The notes: generated by a model from the sequence alone, not told the origin. 50,929 bases of DNA from JAGOMX01 sp041738135 (GCA_041738135.1 JBGSQK010000066.1:1-50929), one strand, 5' to 3'. Counted from the first letter of the stretch, positions 17,693-27,253 are shown. Program-made: numbers and translations.

Positions 17693-18817
17693 ATGACACA
17701 TTCCATACAACCGCAACCGGGTTTATTACATATAAAACCATACGTGGGTGGTGAGGATATAATTCCGAAAGGATATCAGTGCAAGGTGTTGCTTTCTTCC
17801 AATGAAAATCCTCTGGGGGCGAGTCCTAAGGCTATGAAGGTATTGCAGGATAATGCGGCACGGATCCATATATATCCTAGTGGCACTTCTCGCAAATTGA
17901 AGGGGAAGTTGGCTGAAATTCATGGGTTAGAAGAAAATAGACTTTTATGCACTAACGGTTCTGAGGATGGTCTGACTTTGCTTATCCGGGCATTTGCTGG
18001 GCAGGGAGATGAGGTGGTGTTTAGCCAGTATGCATTTTCCCTGTATAGAATCGTCAGTCTAAGTGTGGGGGCCACGCCCGTGGCTGCGCCTGCGCCGAAT
18101 CTCACTGTTGCTGTGGATTCCATATTGGCTTCCGTCACATCTAAGACAAAGCTTGTTGTTATAGATAACCCGAGCAATCCTATTGGTGGGTATATCAATC
18201 GGGAGGAAGTGTTAAGGCTCAGGCGTGGTCTTCCCCAGAACGTGCTGCTTGTTTTAGATTCGGCTTATGCTGAATATATGTCCTCGGACGATTATACGGC
18301 TGGGATAGATTTGGTGAATGAGTTTGAAAACGTGGTTATGACTAGAACATTTTCAAAATTCTATGGGCTTGCGGGCTTGCGTGTGGGTTGGATGTATGGG
18401 CCAGAGTGTCTAATTAACTATGTGAACAGGATTCGCGCCCCTTTTTGTTGTAATTCACTGGTGCAGGATGTGGCCATTGCCGCTTTGGAAGACGAGGGGC
18501 ACCAGGAAGCCGTTATGGCTCATAACAGGCAAACGCTTTCTTGGTTTATGGCGCAACTGGATGCGCTGGGTTTGAATTATATTCCCAGTGTGACTAACTT
18601 TGTAACTGTTGAATTTTCAAAGCATGGCGCTTGCTCTGCCGAAGGTGTTTACTTGCGGTTGGCCGAGGATGGGTATATTGTGAGACCAATTCCTGGGTAT
18701 GGGTTGCCGGATCATTTAAGGATTACAATGGGTCTGCAAGAGCACATGGAAAAAGTTGTTCAGATCCTATCATCATTTTTGAATGACTCTTTGCCCAAAT
18801 ATGGTATAAGTAAGTAG
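17693..18817 (+). CDS. hisC: Histidinol-phosphate aminotransferase-like enzyme
   Basis: This fold-type I PLP enzyme transfers an amino group between histidinol-phosphate (or an aromatic amino acid) and 2-oxoglutarate. The 374-residue protein has the SSNENPLG entry motif, NPSNPIGG (159-166), the PLP lysine in TFSKFYGLAGLRVG (Lys222) and a C-terminal RPIPGYGLPDHLRITMG motif. ATG 17693 is chosen because GGGGAGAGG (17677-17685) precedes it; a TTG upstream would overlap this site. It follows phaC by 28 bases. No other his genes are present, so it may serve aromatic amino acid metabolism instead, as HisC homologues do in several alphaproteobacteria. Confidence 0.88.
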   Translation: MTHSIQPQPGLLHIKPYVGGEDIIPKGYQCKVLLSSNENPLGASPKAMKVLQDNAARIHIYPSGTSRKLKGKLAEIHGLEENRLLCTNGSEDGLTLLIRAFAGQGDEVVFSQYAFSLYRIVSLSVGATPVAAPAPNLTVAVDSILASVTSKTKLVVIDNPSNPIGGYINREEVLRLRRGLPQNVLLVLDSAYAEYMSSDDYTAGIDLVNEFENVVMTRTFSKFYGLAGLRVGWMYGPECLINYVNRIRAPFCCNSLVQDVAIAALEDEGHQEAVMAHNRQTLSWFMAQLDALGLNYIPSVTNFVTVEFSKHGACSAEGVYLRLAEDGYIVRPIPGYGLPDHLRITMGLQEHMEKVVQILSSFLNDSLPKYGISK

Positions 18818-18826
18818 CTTATTAGT

Positions 18827-18931
18827 ATGGATAAATTTATGACACCTTTACAACAGAGTTCTTTACAACGAATTTTATTTGTTACCACTTTGATCGTTTT
18901 ATTGTGGTTGTGTGTTTGGTGGGCTTTATAG
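18827..18931 (+). CDS. Possible 34-residue single-span membrane protein
   Basis: This tiny ORF (start 18827, TAG at 18929-18931) encodes one strongly hydrophobic helix (ILFVTTLIVLLWLCVWWAL) after a short polar N-terminus. It fills the space between hisC and znuC exactly, ending 10 bases before znuC. No good ribosome site is seen; the second Met (residue 5) is an alternative. Its position at the head of a zinc transporter operon suggests a leader or accessory membrane peptide, but it could be chance. Confidence 0.35.
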   Translation: MDKFMTPLQQSSLQRILFVTTLIVLLWLCVWWAL

Positions 18932-18941
18932 GGGTAGAAAT

Positions 18942-19742
18942 ATGACAGTAGCGAAAACCGTTTTAAAGCCAGTTTTGCCACAACCGCAGATAAGTTGCCG
19001 GGATATTTGTGCTGAATATCATCAATTGAGAGCGCTCGATCATATAACAGGTGAATTTTATCCAGGGACTTTAACAGCTATTGTTGGTCCCAATGGTGGA
19101 GGAAAATCCACTTTTCTCAAGATTCTGGCAGGTGTTTTTAAGATCTCTTCAGGATCATTAGATATGGGCGGTCTCAACGCAAATAAAATTGCCTACTTGC
19201 CGCAAACGCCTGATATTGACAGGACCTTTCCCATAACTGTCGGTGACGTGGTGGGAATGGGGCTTTGCCCCAGTGTCGGTTTTTTCCGTTCCTACTCAGA
19301 TTTGGATCGCAGCAAGATTATGGCGGCGCTTGAGAGCGTAGGTATGGCAGATTGTTTGAACAGGCCGATTCATTGTCTTTCTGGTGGGCAGTTTCAACGT
19401 GTGCTCTTTGCGCGTATTTCCTTACAAGATGCCAATATCATATTACTGGATGAGCCTTTTGCCGCCATTGATGCAGCGACCATGGATATCTTGGTGGGCG
19501 TGCTTAAGGAATGGCAGAGTCAAGGCAAAACAATTATTACAGTTCTGCATGATTTTGATATTGTGAGGGATTATTTTCCCACAACCATAATTCTTGCGCG
19601 CCAAGTCATCGCTTGGGGGGCAACACATAGTGTGCTTACCCGAGAGTATCTTCGCCAGGCAAAGGTATGTTGTGTGTCTTGGGATTCATGTGCGGATGTG
19701 GATGCATCAAATAAAATTAAATCTGTGGCTTTGGGGGCTTAA
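18942..19742 (+). CDS. znuC: Zinc ABC transporter ATP-binding protein
   Basis: This is the ATPase of a metal importer. From ATG 18942 it has 266 residues with Walker A GPNGGGKS (49-56), a Q-loop (YLPQTP), signature LSGGQ (146-150) and Walker B IILLDEPFAAID, followed by the switch His in VLHDFD. The sequence GGGGTAG upstream is a fair ribosome site; an earlier TTG at 18912 would overlap the small ORF. Stop and the znuB start share a base (TAATG), so the genes are coupled. Confidence 0.92.
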   Translation: MTVAKTVLKPVLPQPQISCRDICAEYHQLRALDHITGEFYPGTLTAIVGPNGGGKSTFLKILAGVFKISSGSLDMGGLNANKIAYLPQTPDIDRTFPITVGDVVGMGLCPSVGFFRSYSDLDRSKIMAALESVGMADCLNRPIHCLSGGQFQRVLFARISLQDANIILLDEPFAAIDAATMDILVGVLKEWQSQGKTIITVLHDFDIVRDYFPTTIILARQVIAWGATHSVLTREYLRQAKVCCVSWDSCADVDASNKIKSVALGA

Positions 19743-20587
19743 TGTACGAGTTCTTTATAGAACCATTTACGTCTTATCTATTCCTCAAACGAGCTTTGGT
19801 TGCTTGCTTAGCGCTATCTCTTGGTTGTGCGCCAGTAGGGGTGTTGGTTGTCTTGCGGCGGATGAGTTTGATGGGTGATGCGCTTTCGCATTCTATCTTG
19901 CCTGGTGTGGCCATTGGCTTTTTGATTTCAGGATTATCATTGCCAGCCATGAGCTTGGGCGGATTTATCTCAGCCTTGCTGGTAGCCTTGTTGGCGGGTG
20001 TTGTGTCACGCACCACCTTGCTCAAAGAAGACGCTAGTTTGGTTGGATTTTATTTGATTTCATTGGCATTCGGCACTTTAATTGTTTCCATCAAAGGCAG
20101 CAATGTGGACTTAATTCATATTTTGTACGGCACCATACTGGCTGTAGATCAGTCCGCTTTGATCCTCATTTCCCTCATTACCACATTTACTCTCATTGTG
20201 GGGGCGGTCATTTACAGGCCTTTACTAATTGAGTGTTTTGATCCAGGTTACATGCGCTCTTTGGGGGCATGGGGTGGCTTTTACCACGGCGCATTTATTG
20301 TTTTGATCGTACTTTGTATGGTCGCAGCTTTTCAGGCGCTGGGCGCACTGATGGCTTTAGGTATGATGATGTTGCCGGCTATTTCAGCGCGGTTTTGGGC
20401 CCGTGAAATTTGGGTCATGTTTGTGGTGGCCTTTGTGATCGCTTTTATTTCAGGGTATGTGGGCTTGCTGCTATCCTATCATTTCAAATGGCCTTCAGGT
20501 CCTTCCATAGTGTTGTTCGCTGGATTGATCTACATTTTATCTTTAGTATTGGGTCGCTACGGTAGTTTGAGGCAGCGATTGGCATGA
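19742..20587 (+). CDS. znuB: Zinc ABC transporter permease
   Basis: This 281-residue protein is the membrane channel of the importer, with seven or eight hydrophobic segments typical of the ABC-3 family. The coupling-helix region reads RRMSLMGDALSHSILPGVAIGF, a pattern shared by ZnuB, TroC and MntB. It overlaps znuC by one base and znuA by four (ATGA), forming a compact operon. Family members carry Zn, Mn or Fe; the choice of zinc comes from the ligands seen in the binding protein. Confidence 0.92.
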   Translation: MYEFFIEPFTSYLFLKRALVACLALSLGCAPVGVLVVLRRMSLMGDALSHSILPGVAIGFLISGLSLPAMSLGGFISALLVALLAGVVSRTTLLKEDASLVGFYLISLAFGTLIVSIKGSNVDLIHILYGTILAVDQSALILISLITTFTLIVGAVIYRPLLIECFDPGYMRSLGAWGGFYHGAFIVLIVLCMVAAFQALGALMALGMMMLPAISARFWAREIWVMFVVAFVIAFISGYVGLLLSYHFKWPSGPSIVLFAGLIYILSLVLGRYGSLRQRLA

Positions 20588-21468
20588 GATTTGTGATAGT
20601 CGTTTTATTCAATGTGCTTTTGATGAGTTCTAGTTCAGCTGCCCTTAAGGTGGTGACGAGTTTTAGTATCTTGCAGGATATTGTAAAACAGATCGGCGGG
20701 GAACACGTTGAGTTAGAGAACATTGTGGGGCCAAACGAAGATGCGCACGTGTTTAATCCCTCGCCTCAGCACAGCATGATGTTGGCAAATGCGGATTTAG
20801 TGATTATCAATGGCTTAGGGTTTGAAGGTTGGATCGAGAGACTCATTAATGCATCTGGATTTAAAGGGAGCATTATTACTGCCAGTAAAAATTTGAAGGC
20901 CTTGAAAGTAAGCAATATGCCCGGACAGAGTGCCATTGGTATGACCGATGATCCTCATGCTTGGCACAGTGTTCCAGCTGTAATGAAATATGTGGATAAC
21001 ATATCTGTCGCTTTACAAAAGGCGGACCCAAAAAATGCAAGCCACTACAAGCGTAAGGCAACGTCTTATAAGCAGCGCTTAAGATATTTGGATGACTGGA
21101 TAAGAGACGAGTTGAGTAAGGTGGATCCCAAGAAACGAAAGATCATTACTGCTCATGATGCATTTCAGTATTTTGCCCAAGAATATGGTGTGCAGTTCCT
21201 CTCTCCTATGGGGGTAAGTACGCAAGCAGAAGCAAGCCCCGATGCGGTCATGCAGCTTATAAAGCTTATACGTAAAGAAGAAATCAAAATGATTTTCGTG
21301 GAGAATATAACCAACGAAAAGCAGATGAATATGATCAAGGAAAGTACAGGGGCCAGGATTGGTGGGACACTTTATTCAGACGCCTTATCATCTTCGGATG
21401 GGCCTGGTTCTGATTATCTCTCGCTGATGAAGCACAATGTGTCTCTCATCACAGCATCTATGAAGTAG
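20584..21468 (+). CDS. znuA: Zinc-binding periplasmic protein of the ABC importer
   Basis: This cluster A-I solute-binding protein captures the metal in the periplasm. The 294-residue product has a signal peptide (about 1-19). The expected ligands are visible as His55 (EDAHVF), His125 (DPHAWH), His191 (TAHDAFQYF) and Asp266 (YSDAL). A third ligand of His rather than Glu is typical of zinc (ZnuA/TroA) proteins, while Mn/Fe types usually have Glu. The His-rich loop of many ZnuA proteins is missing. Zinc is thus likely but Mn is not excluded. No Zur box was recognised. Confidence 0.88.
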   Translation: MRFVIVVLFNVLLMSSSSAALKVVTSFSILQDIVKQIGGEHVELENIVGPNEDAHVFNPSPQHSMMLANADLVIINGLGFEGWIERLINASGFKGSIITASKNLKALKVSNMPGQSAIGMTDDPHAWHSVPAVMKYVDNISVALQKADPKNASHYKRKATSYKQRLRYLDDWIRDELSKVDPKKRKIITAHDAFQYFAQEYGVQFLSPMGVSTQAEASPDAVMQLIKLIRKEEIKMIFVENITNEKQMNMIKESTGARIGGTLYSDALSSSDGPGSDYLSLMKHNVSLITASMK

Positions 21469-21556
21469 ATGGCCATGAATTTTCTTGTGGTTTGTGTTAG
21501 CTATGTTAGATTGAAAACTTACTTTAAGGTAAAGCATAAAAAGGACGGGTTGTTTA

Positions 21557-22402
21557 ATGTCGAGTGCTAGTAAAACTATCAGCAATAGTAGTGCCAATAC
21601 CAATTTAGGTCTTGTGGCTGCCGTTCTCGAATTCATACGAGATCTTAAGGATGCCACATTATTTGTAAATTATAGCTTCTTAAGCGCCTATTACGAAATC
21701 AAAGCAAATTATAAAGCTTCATATCTTGGGCCCATATGGATTGTGCTCAGCAACATTGTATTTATATCTTTCATAAGTCTGTTGTATAGCTCTATTTTTA
21801 ACATTGAGCTGAGCGAATACGTACCCTATTTTACCACGGGCTATCTGTTTTGGACGTTTATGGTGACCGTATATTTGTACGGGTCATCCACTTTTATTCT
21901 CAATGCAAGTTCATTAAAGGACTATAAGATAAATCCGTTGGTAATCTTTTTTGGAATGTTCTTCCGGGCACTCATTATTTTCGCCCACAATCTGCCAATT
22001 ATCTTGCTATCCATTTTTTATTTTAAAGGGTTTGTAAGCAACATTCCTATGTTCGCTCTCGGATTGAGTATCAATGTCTTGTGCATATTTTTTATGAGCT
22101 TATGTATATCCATATTTTCTTGCCGCTTCAGAGATATTTACTATTTATTACCCACGATTTTTCAGATTCTTATTCTATTAATGCCCATCCTATGGAAAGC
22201 TGACATGTTAGTAGGGAGGAAAGTCGTTTTGATTGAAGTTAACGTGCTTTATCAGCTTTTTGAACTGGTAAGGGCGCCTTTGTTAGGCAATGTGGTGCCA
22301 ACGCATTATTATCTCAATTCAGTTATCTTGCTACTGGCATCGTTTTTGTTTGCAGCGGTTTATTATGTGAGAAACAAAAACAAAATTGTTTTTTGGTCGT
22401 AG
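21557..22402 (+). CDS. ABC-2 polysaccharide export permease (Wzm/KpsM type)
   Basis: This 281-residue inner-membrane protein has six hydrophobic segments and the ABC-2 export signature near the N-terminus (ANYKASYLGPIWIVLSNIVF). Such permeases export O-antigen, capsule or teichoic-type glycans with a Wzt/KpsT ATPase, which is encoded 10 bases downstream. No glycosyltransferase or sugar-nucleotide gene is present, so the glycan is unknown. The DNA is clearly AT-richer than tyrS or phaC (22 G/C in bases 22021-22080), a possible sign of transfer. Confidence 0.87.
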   Translation: MSSASKTISNSSANTNLGLVAAVLEFIRDLKDATLFVNYSFLSAYYEIKANYKASYLGPIWIVLSNIVFISFISLLYSSIFNIELSEYVPYFTTGYLFWTFMVTVYLYGSSTFILNASSLKDYKINPLVIFFGMFFRALIIFAHNLPIILLSIFYFKGFVSNIPMFALGLSINVLCIFFMSLCISIFSCRFRDIYYLLPTIFQILILLMPILWKADMLVGRKVVLIEVNVLYQLFELVRAPLLGNVVPTHYYLNSVILLLASFLFAAVYYVRNKNKIVFWS

Positions 22403-22412
22403 GGAGATGCCA

Positions 22413-23168
22413 ATGAAAGCTGAAATCAAGCTGACAGATGTTCATTTGAGCTTTAAAGAATATAAGAACACTGACTTTTCCATTAGAAGTTTTTTGGTCA
22501 ATAAGATGCTCTCTTGCTTAGGAAAAGCGCCTGCGGGAGAAGTTGATGATTCCAAGTTGGTCACATTGAACGGTATAAATCTTCACTTAGAAAGTGGAAC
22601 CAAGTTGGGTCTAGTGGGGCGTAATGGAGCTGGAAAATCTACTTTGTTGCGTGTAATGGCAGGTATTTATACACCTACTTCGGGTATGGTTGAAGTTCAA
22701 GGTCGTGTTACTACGCTAATTAATACAGGTTTTTCAGCGAACTCTAATCTCACTGGACTTGAAAATATCAAACTTGGATGCGCCCTGTTGAGAATTCCAA
22801 GGAATAAGCTCAAATCATCTATTGAAGAGATAATCGATTTTTCTGGGCTAGAAAAATCGATTATGGAACCTGTGAGTACCTATTCAGACGGCATGAAGGC
22901 AAGGCTTAGTTTTTCTATTGTTACATCCATTGAGCCCGATATTTTATTGATGGATGAAGCAATTGGTGCTGCCGACAAAGGATTTATCGAAAAGGCTATG
23001 CAACGGGTCAATAAACTTGTTGAAGCATCATCTATACTAGTGATGGCGACCCATGATGAAAATATTATGCGGAGCATGTGCAATAAGGTTGCTGTTATAA
23101 AGGATGGAAAAATAGCTGCTTATGGCGACACTGAAGATCTGTTAGGCAATTCTCAAGAAGCAGCATAG
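22413..23168 (+). CDS. ABC polysaccharide export ATPase (Wzt/KpsT type)
   Basis: This ATPase energises the permease encoded just upstream. From ATG 22413 it has 251 residues with Walker A GRNGAGKS (69-76), the exporter-specific signature TYSDGMKARL and Walker B ILLMDEAIGAAD. A GGGAG at 22402-22406 sits six bases before 22413 and decides this start over 22407 and 22386. The C-terminal glycan-binding domain of long Wzt proteins is absent, so the pair is of the simpler KpsT/TagH kind. Confidence 0.88.
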   Translation: MKAEIKLTDVHLSFKEYKNTDFSIRSFLVNKMLSCLGKAPAGEVDDSKLVTLNGINLHLESGTKLGLVGRNGAGKSTLLRVMAGIYTPTSGMVEVQGRVTTLINTGFSANSNLTGLENIKLGCALLRIPRNKLKSSIEEIIDFSGLEKSIMEPVSTYSDGMKARLSFSIVTSIEPDILLMDEAIGAADKGFIEKAMQRVNKLVEASSILVMATHDENIMRSMCNKVAVIKDGKIAAYGDTEDLLGNSQEAA

Positions 23169-23184
23169 CTGTATTCCTGCTTCT
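23156..23184 (+). terminator. Hairpin at the end of the polysaccharide export operon
   Basis: AGAAGCAG (23156-23163) and CTGCTTCT (23177-23184) form an exact 8-base stem across the stop codon. No T-run follows, so it may be a weak or Rho-assisted terminator, or a 3'-end stabiliser. Confidence 0.35.
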
Positions 23185-23240
23185 ACAAATTTCAAACCTA
23201 TGCTACCATATATGAAATACAATAAAGAAAAAAAATCATT

Positions 23241-24179
23241 GTGGCTGAACAGTTCGCGCCTTGGATACTATTTAACATTTTCGTCATAGCAGTTCTTGCT
23301 ATCGATCTTGGATTTTTTAATAAAACTTCACACGTTATCGGGCGAAAAGAAGCGTTAGCTTGGAGTATTCTTTGGGTAAGCCTATCTCTCATGTTTTGCG
23401 CCGGCGTATATGTTGTTGAAGGAAAAACAAAGGCTTTAGAATTTTTAGCCGGCTATGTCATTGAAAAATCTTTGAGTCTAGATAACTTGTTCGTAATTCT
23501 GCTGATCTTTAAAATGCATCATATTACGCCACGACATCAACATAGAGTCCTTTTTTGGGGCATATTGGGCGCTTTGGTGATGCGGTCTATCATGATCTTG
23601 GTCGGCATCAAATTGATTGAAAGCTTTGAATGGGTTCTATATGTATTTGGTGTCTTTTTGATCTATGCGGGTGTTTCAACATTTTTTGATCGCTTGCCCC
23701 CAGGTGAAGAGGCTCCTGAAAACCCAATTGTTCGTTGGCTAAATTCAAAATTGCCTATTCATAGGGACGACCATAGCCAGAATTTTTTCGTTCGTATAAA
23801 TGGTAAGCTATTTGTCACGCCTCTTTTTATGGCATTAATATTTATCGAGTTTGCAGACCTCATGTTTGCTATAGACTCCATCCCTGCGGTCCTAGCTGTG
23901 AGCCGAGATCCGTTTATCGTTTATACCTCCAACATATTTGCTATTTTGGGATTGAGAGCCCTATATTTTCTGATTGCGGACATTATTCCAAAATTCTATT
24001 ACATCCATCATGCCTTGGCAGTTATCTTGACTTTTGTGGGAATGAAGCTGTTATTGTTGGATATATATCACATTCCCGTAGGGTTCTCGTTGTCTTTTAT
24101 AGTTGGTACTTTCAGCTTGGCTATCGTAGCTTCTATGGTGAGGAGGAAGTATTTTGGTCACAAAGAACTACACCATTAA
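23241..24179 (+). CDS. TerC-family integral membrane protein (Alx-like)
   Basis: TerC/Alx proteins are inner-membrane proteins linked to metal (mainly Mn) efflux at protein-export sites and, in some species, to tellurite resistance. The 312-residue protein has about nine membrane segments with the conserved acidic residues in LAIDLGFF, KSLSLDNLFV and FIEFADLMFAIDSIPA. It starts at GTG 23241 with a weak A-rich ribosome site. Its last four bases overlap the convergent metallopeptidase gene. No yybP-ykoY manganese riboswitch was seen in the 72-base leader. Confidence 0.9.
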   Translation: MAEQFAPWILFNIFVIAVLAIDLGFFNKTSHVIGRKEALAWSILWVSLSLMFCAGVYVVEGKTKALEFLAGYVIEKSLSLDNLFVILLIFKMHHITPRHQHRVLFWGILGALVMRSIMILVGIKLIESFEWVLYVFGVFLIYAGVSTFFDRLPPGEEAPENPIVRWLNSKLPIHRDDHSQNFFVRINGKLFVTPLFMALIFIEFADLMFAIDSIPAVLAVSRDPFIVYTSNIFAILGLRALYFLIADIIPKFYYIHHALAVILTFVGMKLLLLDIYHIPVGFSLSFIVGTFSLAIVASMVRRKYFGHKELHH

Positions 24180-24883
24180 CCGTATTTAAATAGTGTCTTA
24201 CCATTTAGTTTGAGCCACTTGCGAAGATTCACGTAGTTGGGGCATAGGCGGTTTACTATTTTCCAAAAATCTACGCTGTGATTCATCTCAATCAAATGCG
24301 CGACTTCATGTGCACAAACATATTCGGCCACAGCTTCGGGCGCAAGGACGAGACGCCAGGAATAGGCCAGATCCCCAGATCTATTGCAACTGCCCCAACG
24401 GCTCTTCGTATCCTTTATTGTTATATTTCCAATTTCCTTGCCGATCTCCTTTGCAAATTTATGACTGGTATCATTTATGTAATGATAGATATAAGTGCGG
24501 AGCCAGTCCTTAACCAGTCCAGGAACGATAATGGGGTCAAAACCACTGATGTGTAATGAGCCTTTACTCCATTTAACCGATGGTTTTTCTGCGTAAGAAT
24601 ACGTAATTAAGTGTAGCTCTCCCAAAATGGGGATGCTATTGCCTGCATTAAAAGAGATGCTCGCACCCTGATCATTTATGGTTTTGCGGATCCATTCTCG
24701 AGATTGGTTTAGGAACTTTGATATATCTTGCTGACCAGCGCGTATGGGCTTGCTTAAATAAATTTGTCCGTCCATTGGGTGGAATTTCAATGAAAGTCTC
24801 TTGGCTCGAGCATTTTCTCTGACATGCACCTGGACGTTAAAATCATCTAATTGTATATTAATAATATTATTGTTCATTTTCAT
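24176..24883 (-). CDS. YgjP-like metal-dependent hydrolase (M48-related)
   Basis: This 235-residue protein belongs to the YgjP/DUF45 family of zinc metallohydrolases. The metal site is visible as HEVAH (192-196) with a further His in MNHSVDFW (202), and the family signature TKSRWGSC is at 159-166. The substrate is not known for the family. It is on the opposite strand from terC and cckA and overlaps the terC stop by four bases. The start could be Met1 or Met3. Confidence 0.88.
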   Translation of the reverse strand: MKMNNNIINIQLDDFNVQVHVRENARAKRLSLKFHPMDGQIYLSKPIRAGQQDISKFLNQSREWIRKTINDQGASISFNAGNSIPILGELHLITYSYAEKPSVKWSKGSLHISGFDPIIVPGLVKDWLRTYIYHYINDTSHKFAKEIGKEIGNITIKDTKSRWGSCNRSGDLAYSWRLVLAPEAVAEYVCAHEVAHLIEMNHSVDFWKIVNRLCPNYVNLRKWLKLNGKTLFKYG

Positions 24884-25000
24884 ATACTTGTTAAAAATGC
24901 GCTTTATTTATCTTCATTGCGTTTTTTATAAACTAAGGTAAAGTGGTTAGACTACTTCACTCATCGACCCCAAAAGAGAAAAAATAAGAAAGGGTAGTTG

Positions 25001-27238
25001 GTGCTAACCAAGCTTTTAGATCTTTTTCGTATAGAACACAAGCTTATTCCTTCCGGAGATGGTAAGGAGTTGCTCGCTCGTATGCGAAATTCTTCTCTTT
25101 TGCGACAGCTTTGGGGGTTAGTTCTGGCCAACATCATAGCCATCGGCTGTTTAGGTGGTGTTTTGGTATTGATGAGCAGTGAGTCGGCATATCTCGTGCT
25201 GTCCGTAGGAATCACATTTTGTGCTGCGGCGGTTGTAACTGTTTCTGGATATATTTGTTGGTATCTGGCTAACTTAAATAGGCAAATTAGCCATATTCTT
25301 GAGGGTGTGAACGAGCTTAATCAAGGTCTAATGTTAACCGATAAAAAAGGTTGTATCCAATATTACAATGAGAAAATGCACCATGTTTTTGGTGAGCTCA
25401 ACGATCAACCGTTGGACATTTTTGCTGAAAGCCAAATTCATCCTGACAGTATTTCGGATTTTCTAAAGCTGAGGAAGTCAGCCAGGGCTCATCAATCGGA
25501 TTCAGGTACTATAATGATTGGAAAGTCAGCTGGAGCTCCAGAAGTATGGCGCGTAAAAGTTATGCCACTTATTCAGGGCACAGATTATGTTTTCTGGGTG
25601 TTTGAACTTCATGACTCAGATTCATATGATGATGACTTGGCCGATCAAGCATTTGCTAATTTTCGATCAATCTTTGAACAAGCCCCTATGGGCATTGTTT
25701 TGCTGGATCAGGATAGTAAAATAAGGGCTTCCAATCGGTTTTTTAGAGAAGTGCTGTTTAAGCAGACTTTGGGGCCAGAACTCTCCTTTTATGACATGTT
25801 ACATCCCAATTGTAGACAAGGAATCATTGAGAGTCTCGAGAAGCTTATGGCGGGTGAGAGTATATCTTTGCCCTTGGAGATTCAATTTTTAGAAGATAAA
25901 TCAGCGCAAATATCTGCATTTGCCAGTCGCATCGAAAGCAAATCTGACCAAGATTTGTCCAGTGTAAAAGCTAAGGGGGTCATATTGCACTTCTTTGATA
26001 GCTCGCAGCAACAGTTATTGCACGTGCAGCTTGCTCAATCGCAGAAGATGCAAGCTATGGGGCAGCTCGCCGGTGGTATTGCTCACGACTTTAACAATCT
26101 ATTGACCGCCATAATTGGCTTTTGTGATTTGCTGTTATTGCGGCACTCCCCTGGCGATCAATCTTTTACAGATATTATGCAAATTAAACAAAATTCCAAT
26201 CGTGCAGCCAATCTTGTTCGCCAATTGCTCGCATTTTCCAAGCAACAAACACTGCAACCACAGATGCTTAATGTGAGTGAAATTCTCACCGAAGTGTCGG
26301 TGCTATTGCAGCGCCTGGTTGGAGTAAATGTGGATTTGAACATCGTTCACGGACGTGATTTGGGTGTAATTAAGGTAGATAAGGGTCAGTTTGAACAGGT
26401 TATCATTAATCTGGTGGTGAATGCTCGCGATGCTATGGACGAAAAAGGTACGATCACAATCAAAACCTACAACAATGCCATTGCCGAAGATTTCCATATC
26501 CATCATGACGTGATCCCTGCTGGTTCATATGTGGTTATTGAAGTGGATGATACGGGTAGTGGCATATCGGTTGAAAACATGTCGCGTATTTTTGATCCTT
26601 TCTTTTCCACTAAAGAATTGGGCAGAGGCACTGGTTTGGGTTTGTCAACGGTTTATGGTATTGTCAAGCAGACAGGTGGTTATATAGTCGTGGATTCAGA
26701 AGTGGGTAAAGGGACAAAGTTTAAGGTCTTGTTCCCCTATTATGATCCTGCTCAGATATTGGCTGAGACTGACAAATCAAAAAAACAAGAATATTCTAGT
26801 GATCTTACCGGCAGTGGCTCTATATTGTTGGTAGAGGACGAGGATGCGGTTAGGCTGTTTGGTGCCAGAGCTTTACGAGATAAAGGTTATCGAGTGGTTG
26901 AGGCTAGAGACGGTCTCGAGGCGCTAAATTACCTTGAATCAACCATGGATAATTCCCAAAGCAAAATTGATTTGCTCATAACAGACGTTGTCATGCCTGT
27001 TATGGATGGTGTGGAGCTGGTTAAACGGGTGCATTCCATTCTACCTGCCTTATCGATCATTTATATCTCTGGCTATGCTGAGGATTCTTTCAGACAAAAG
27101 GTGGGCGAAGACATAAATATACATTTTCTGCCAAAACCCTTTAGTTTGAAAGAATTAGCGCGTAAAGTAAAAGATGTTATGCCAACAAACGGGGATGTAA
27201 AAATTCTTGCTAGTGGTGGCCAACCTGTTCAGGAATAA
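25001..27238 (+). CDS. cckA: Cell-cycle hybrid histidine kinase CckA
   Basis: CckA autophosphorylates and passes phosphate through ChpT to CtrA, controlling cell cycle and flagellar genes in alphaproteobacteria. The protein has 745 residues: two membrane helices (about 39-59 and 66-89), two PAS-like regions (about 100-205 and 220-335), HisKA with GGIAHDFNNLL (phospho-His about 362), HATPase with NLVVNARDAM, DDTGSGI and GRGTGLGLS, and a C-terminal receiver with phospho-Asp about 662 in LITDVVMPVMDG. GTG 25001 is preferred over TTG 24998 because AAGGG sits at 24990-24994. Confidence 0.93.
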   Translation: MLTKLLDLFRIEHKLIPSGDGKELLARMRNSSLLRQLWGLVLANIIAIGCLGGVLVLMSSESAYLVLSVGITFCAAAVVTVSGYICWYLANLNRQISHILEGVNELNQGLMLTDKKGCIQYYNEKMHHVFGELNDQPLDIFAESQIHPDSISDFLKLRKSARAHQSDSGTIMIGKSAGAPEVWRVKVMPLIQGTDYVFWVFELHDSDSYDDDLADQAFANFRSIFEQAPMGIVLLDQDSKIRASNRFFREVLFKQTLGPELSFYDMLHPNCRQGIIESLEKLMAGESISLPLEIQFLEDKSAQISAFASRIESKSDQDLSSVKAKGVILHFFDSSQQQLLHVQLAQSQKMQAMGQLAGGIAHDFNNLLTAIIGFCDLLLLRHSPGDQSFTDIMQIKQNSNRAANLVRQLLAFSKQQTLQPQMLNVSEILTEVSVLLQRLVGVNVDLNIVHGRDLGVIKVDKGQFEQVIINLVVNARDAMDEKGTITIKTYNNAIAEDFHIHHDVIPAGSYVVIEVDDTGSGISVENMSRIFDPFFSTKELGRGTGLGLSTVYGIVKQTGGYIVVDSEVGKGTKFKVLFPYYDPAQILAETDKSKKQEYSSDLTGSGSILLVEDEDAVRLFGARALRDKGYRVVEARDGLEALNYLESTMDNSQSKIDLLITDVVMPVMDGVELVKRVHSILPALSIIYISGYAEDSFRQKVGEDINIHFLPKPFSLKELARKVKDVMPTNGDVKILASGGQPVQE

Positions 27239-27253
27239 TGAAAGGAATTTAGT

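Noticed and set aside
23169..23240. Manganese riboswitch (yybP-ykoY) before terC
   Set aside because: The leader is short and AT-rich and lacks the conserved loops.
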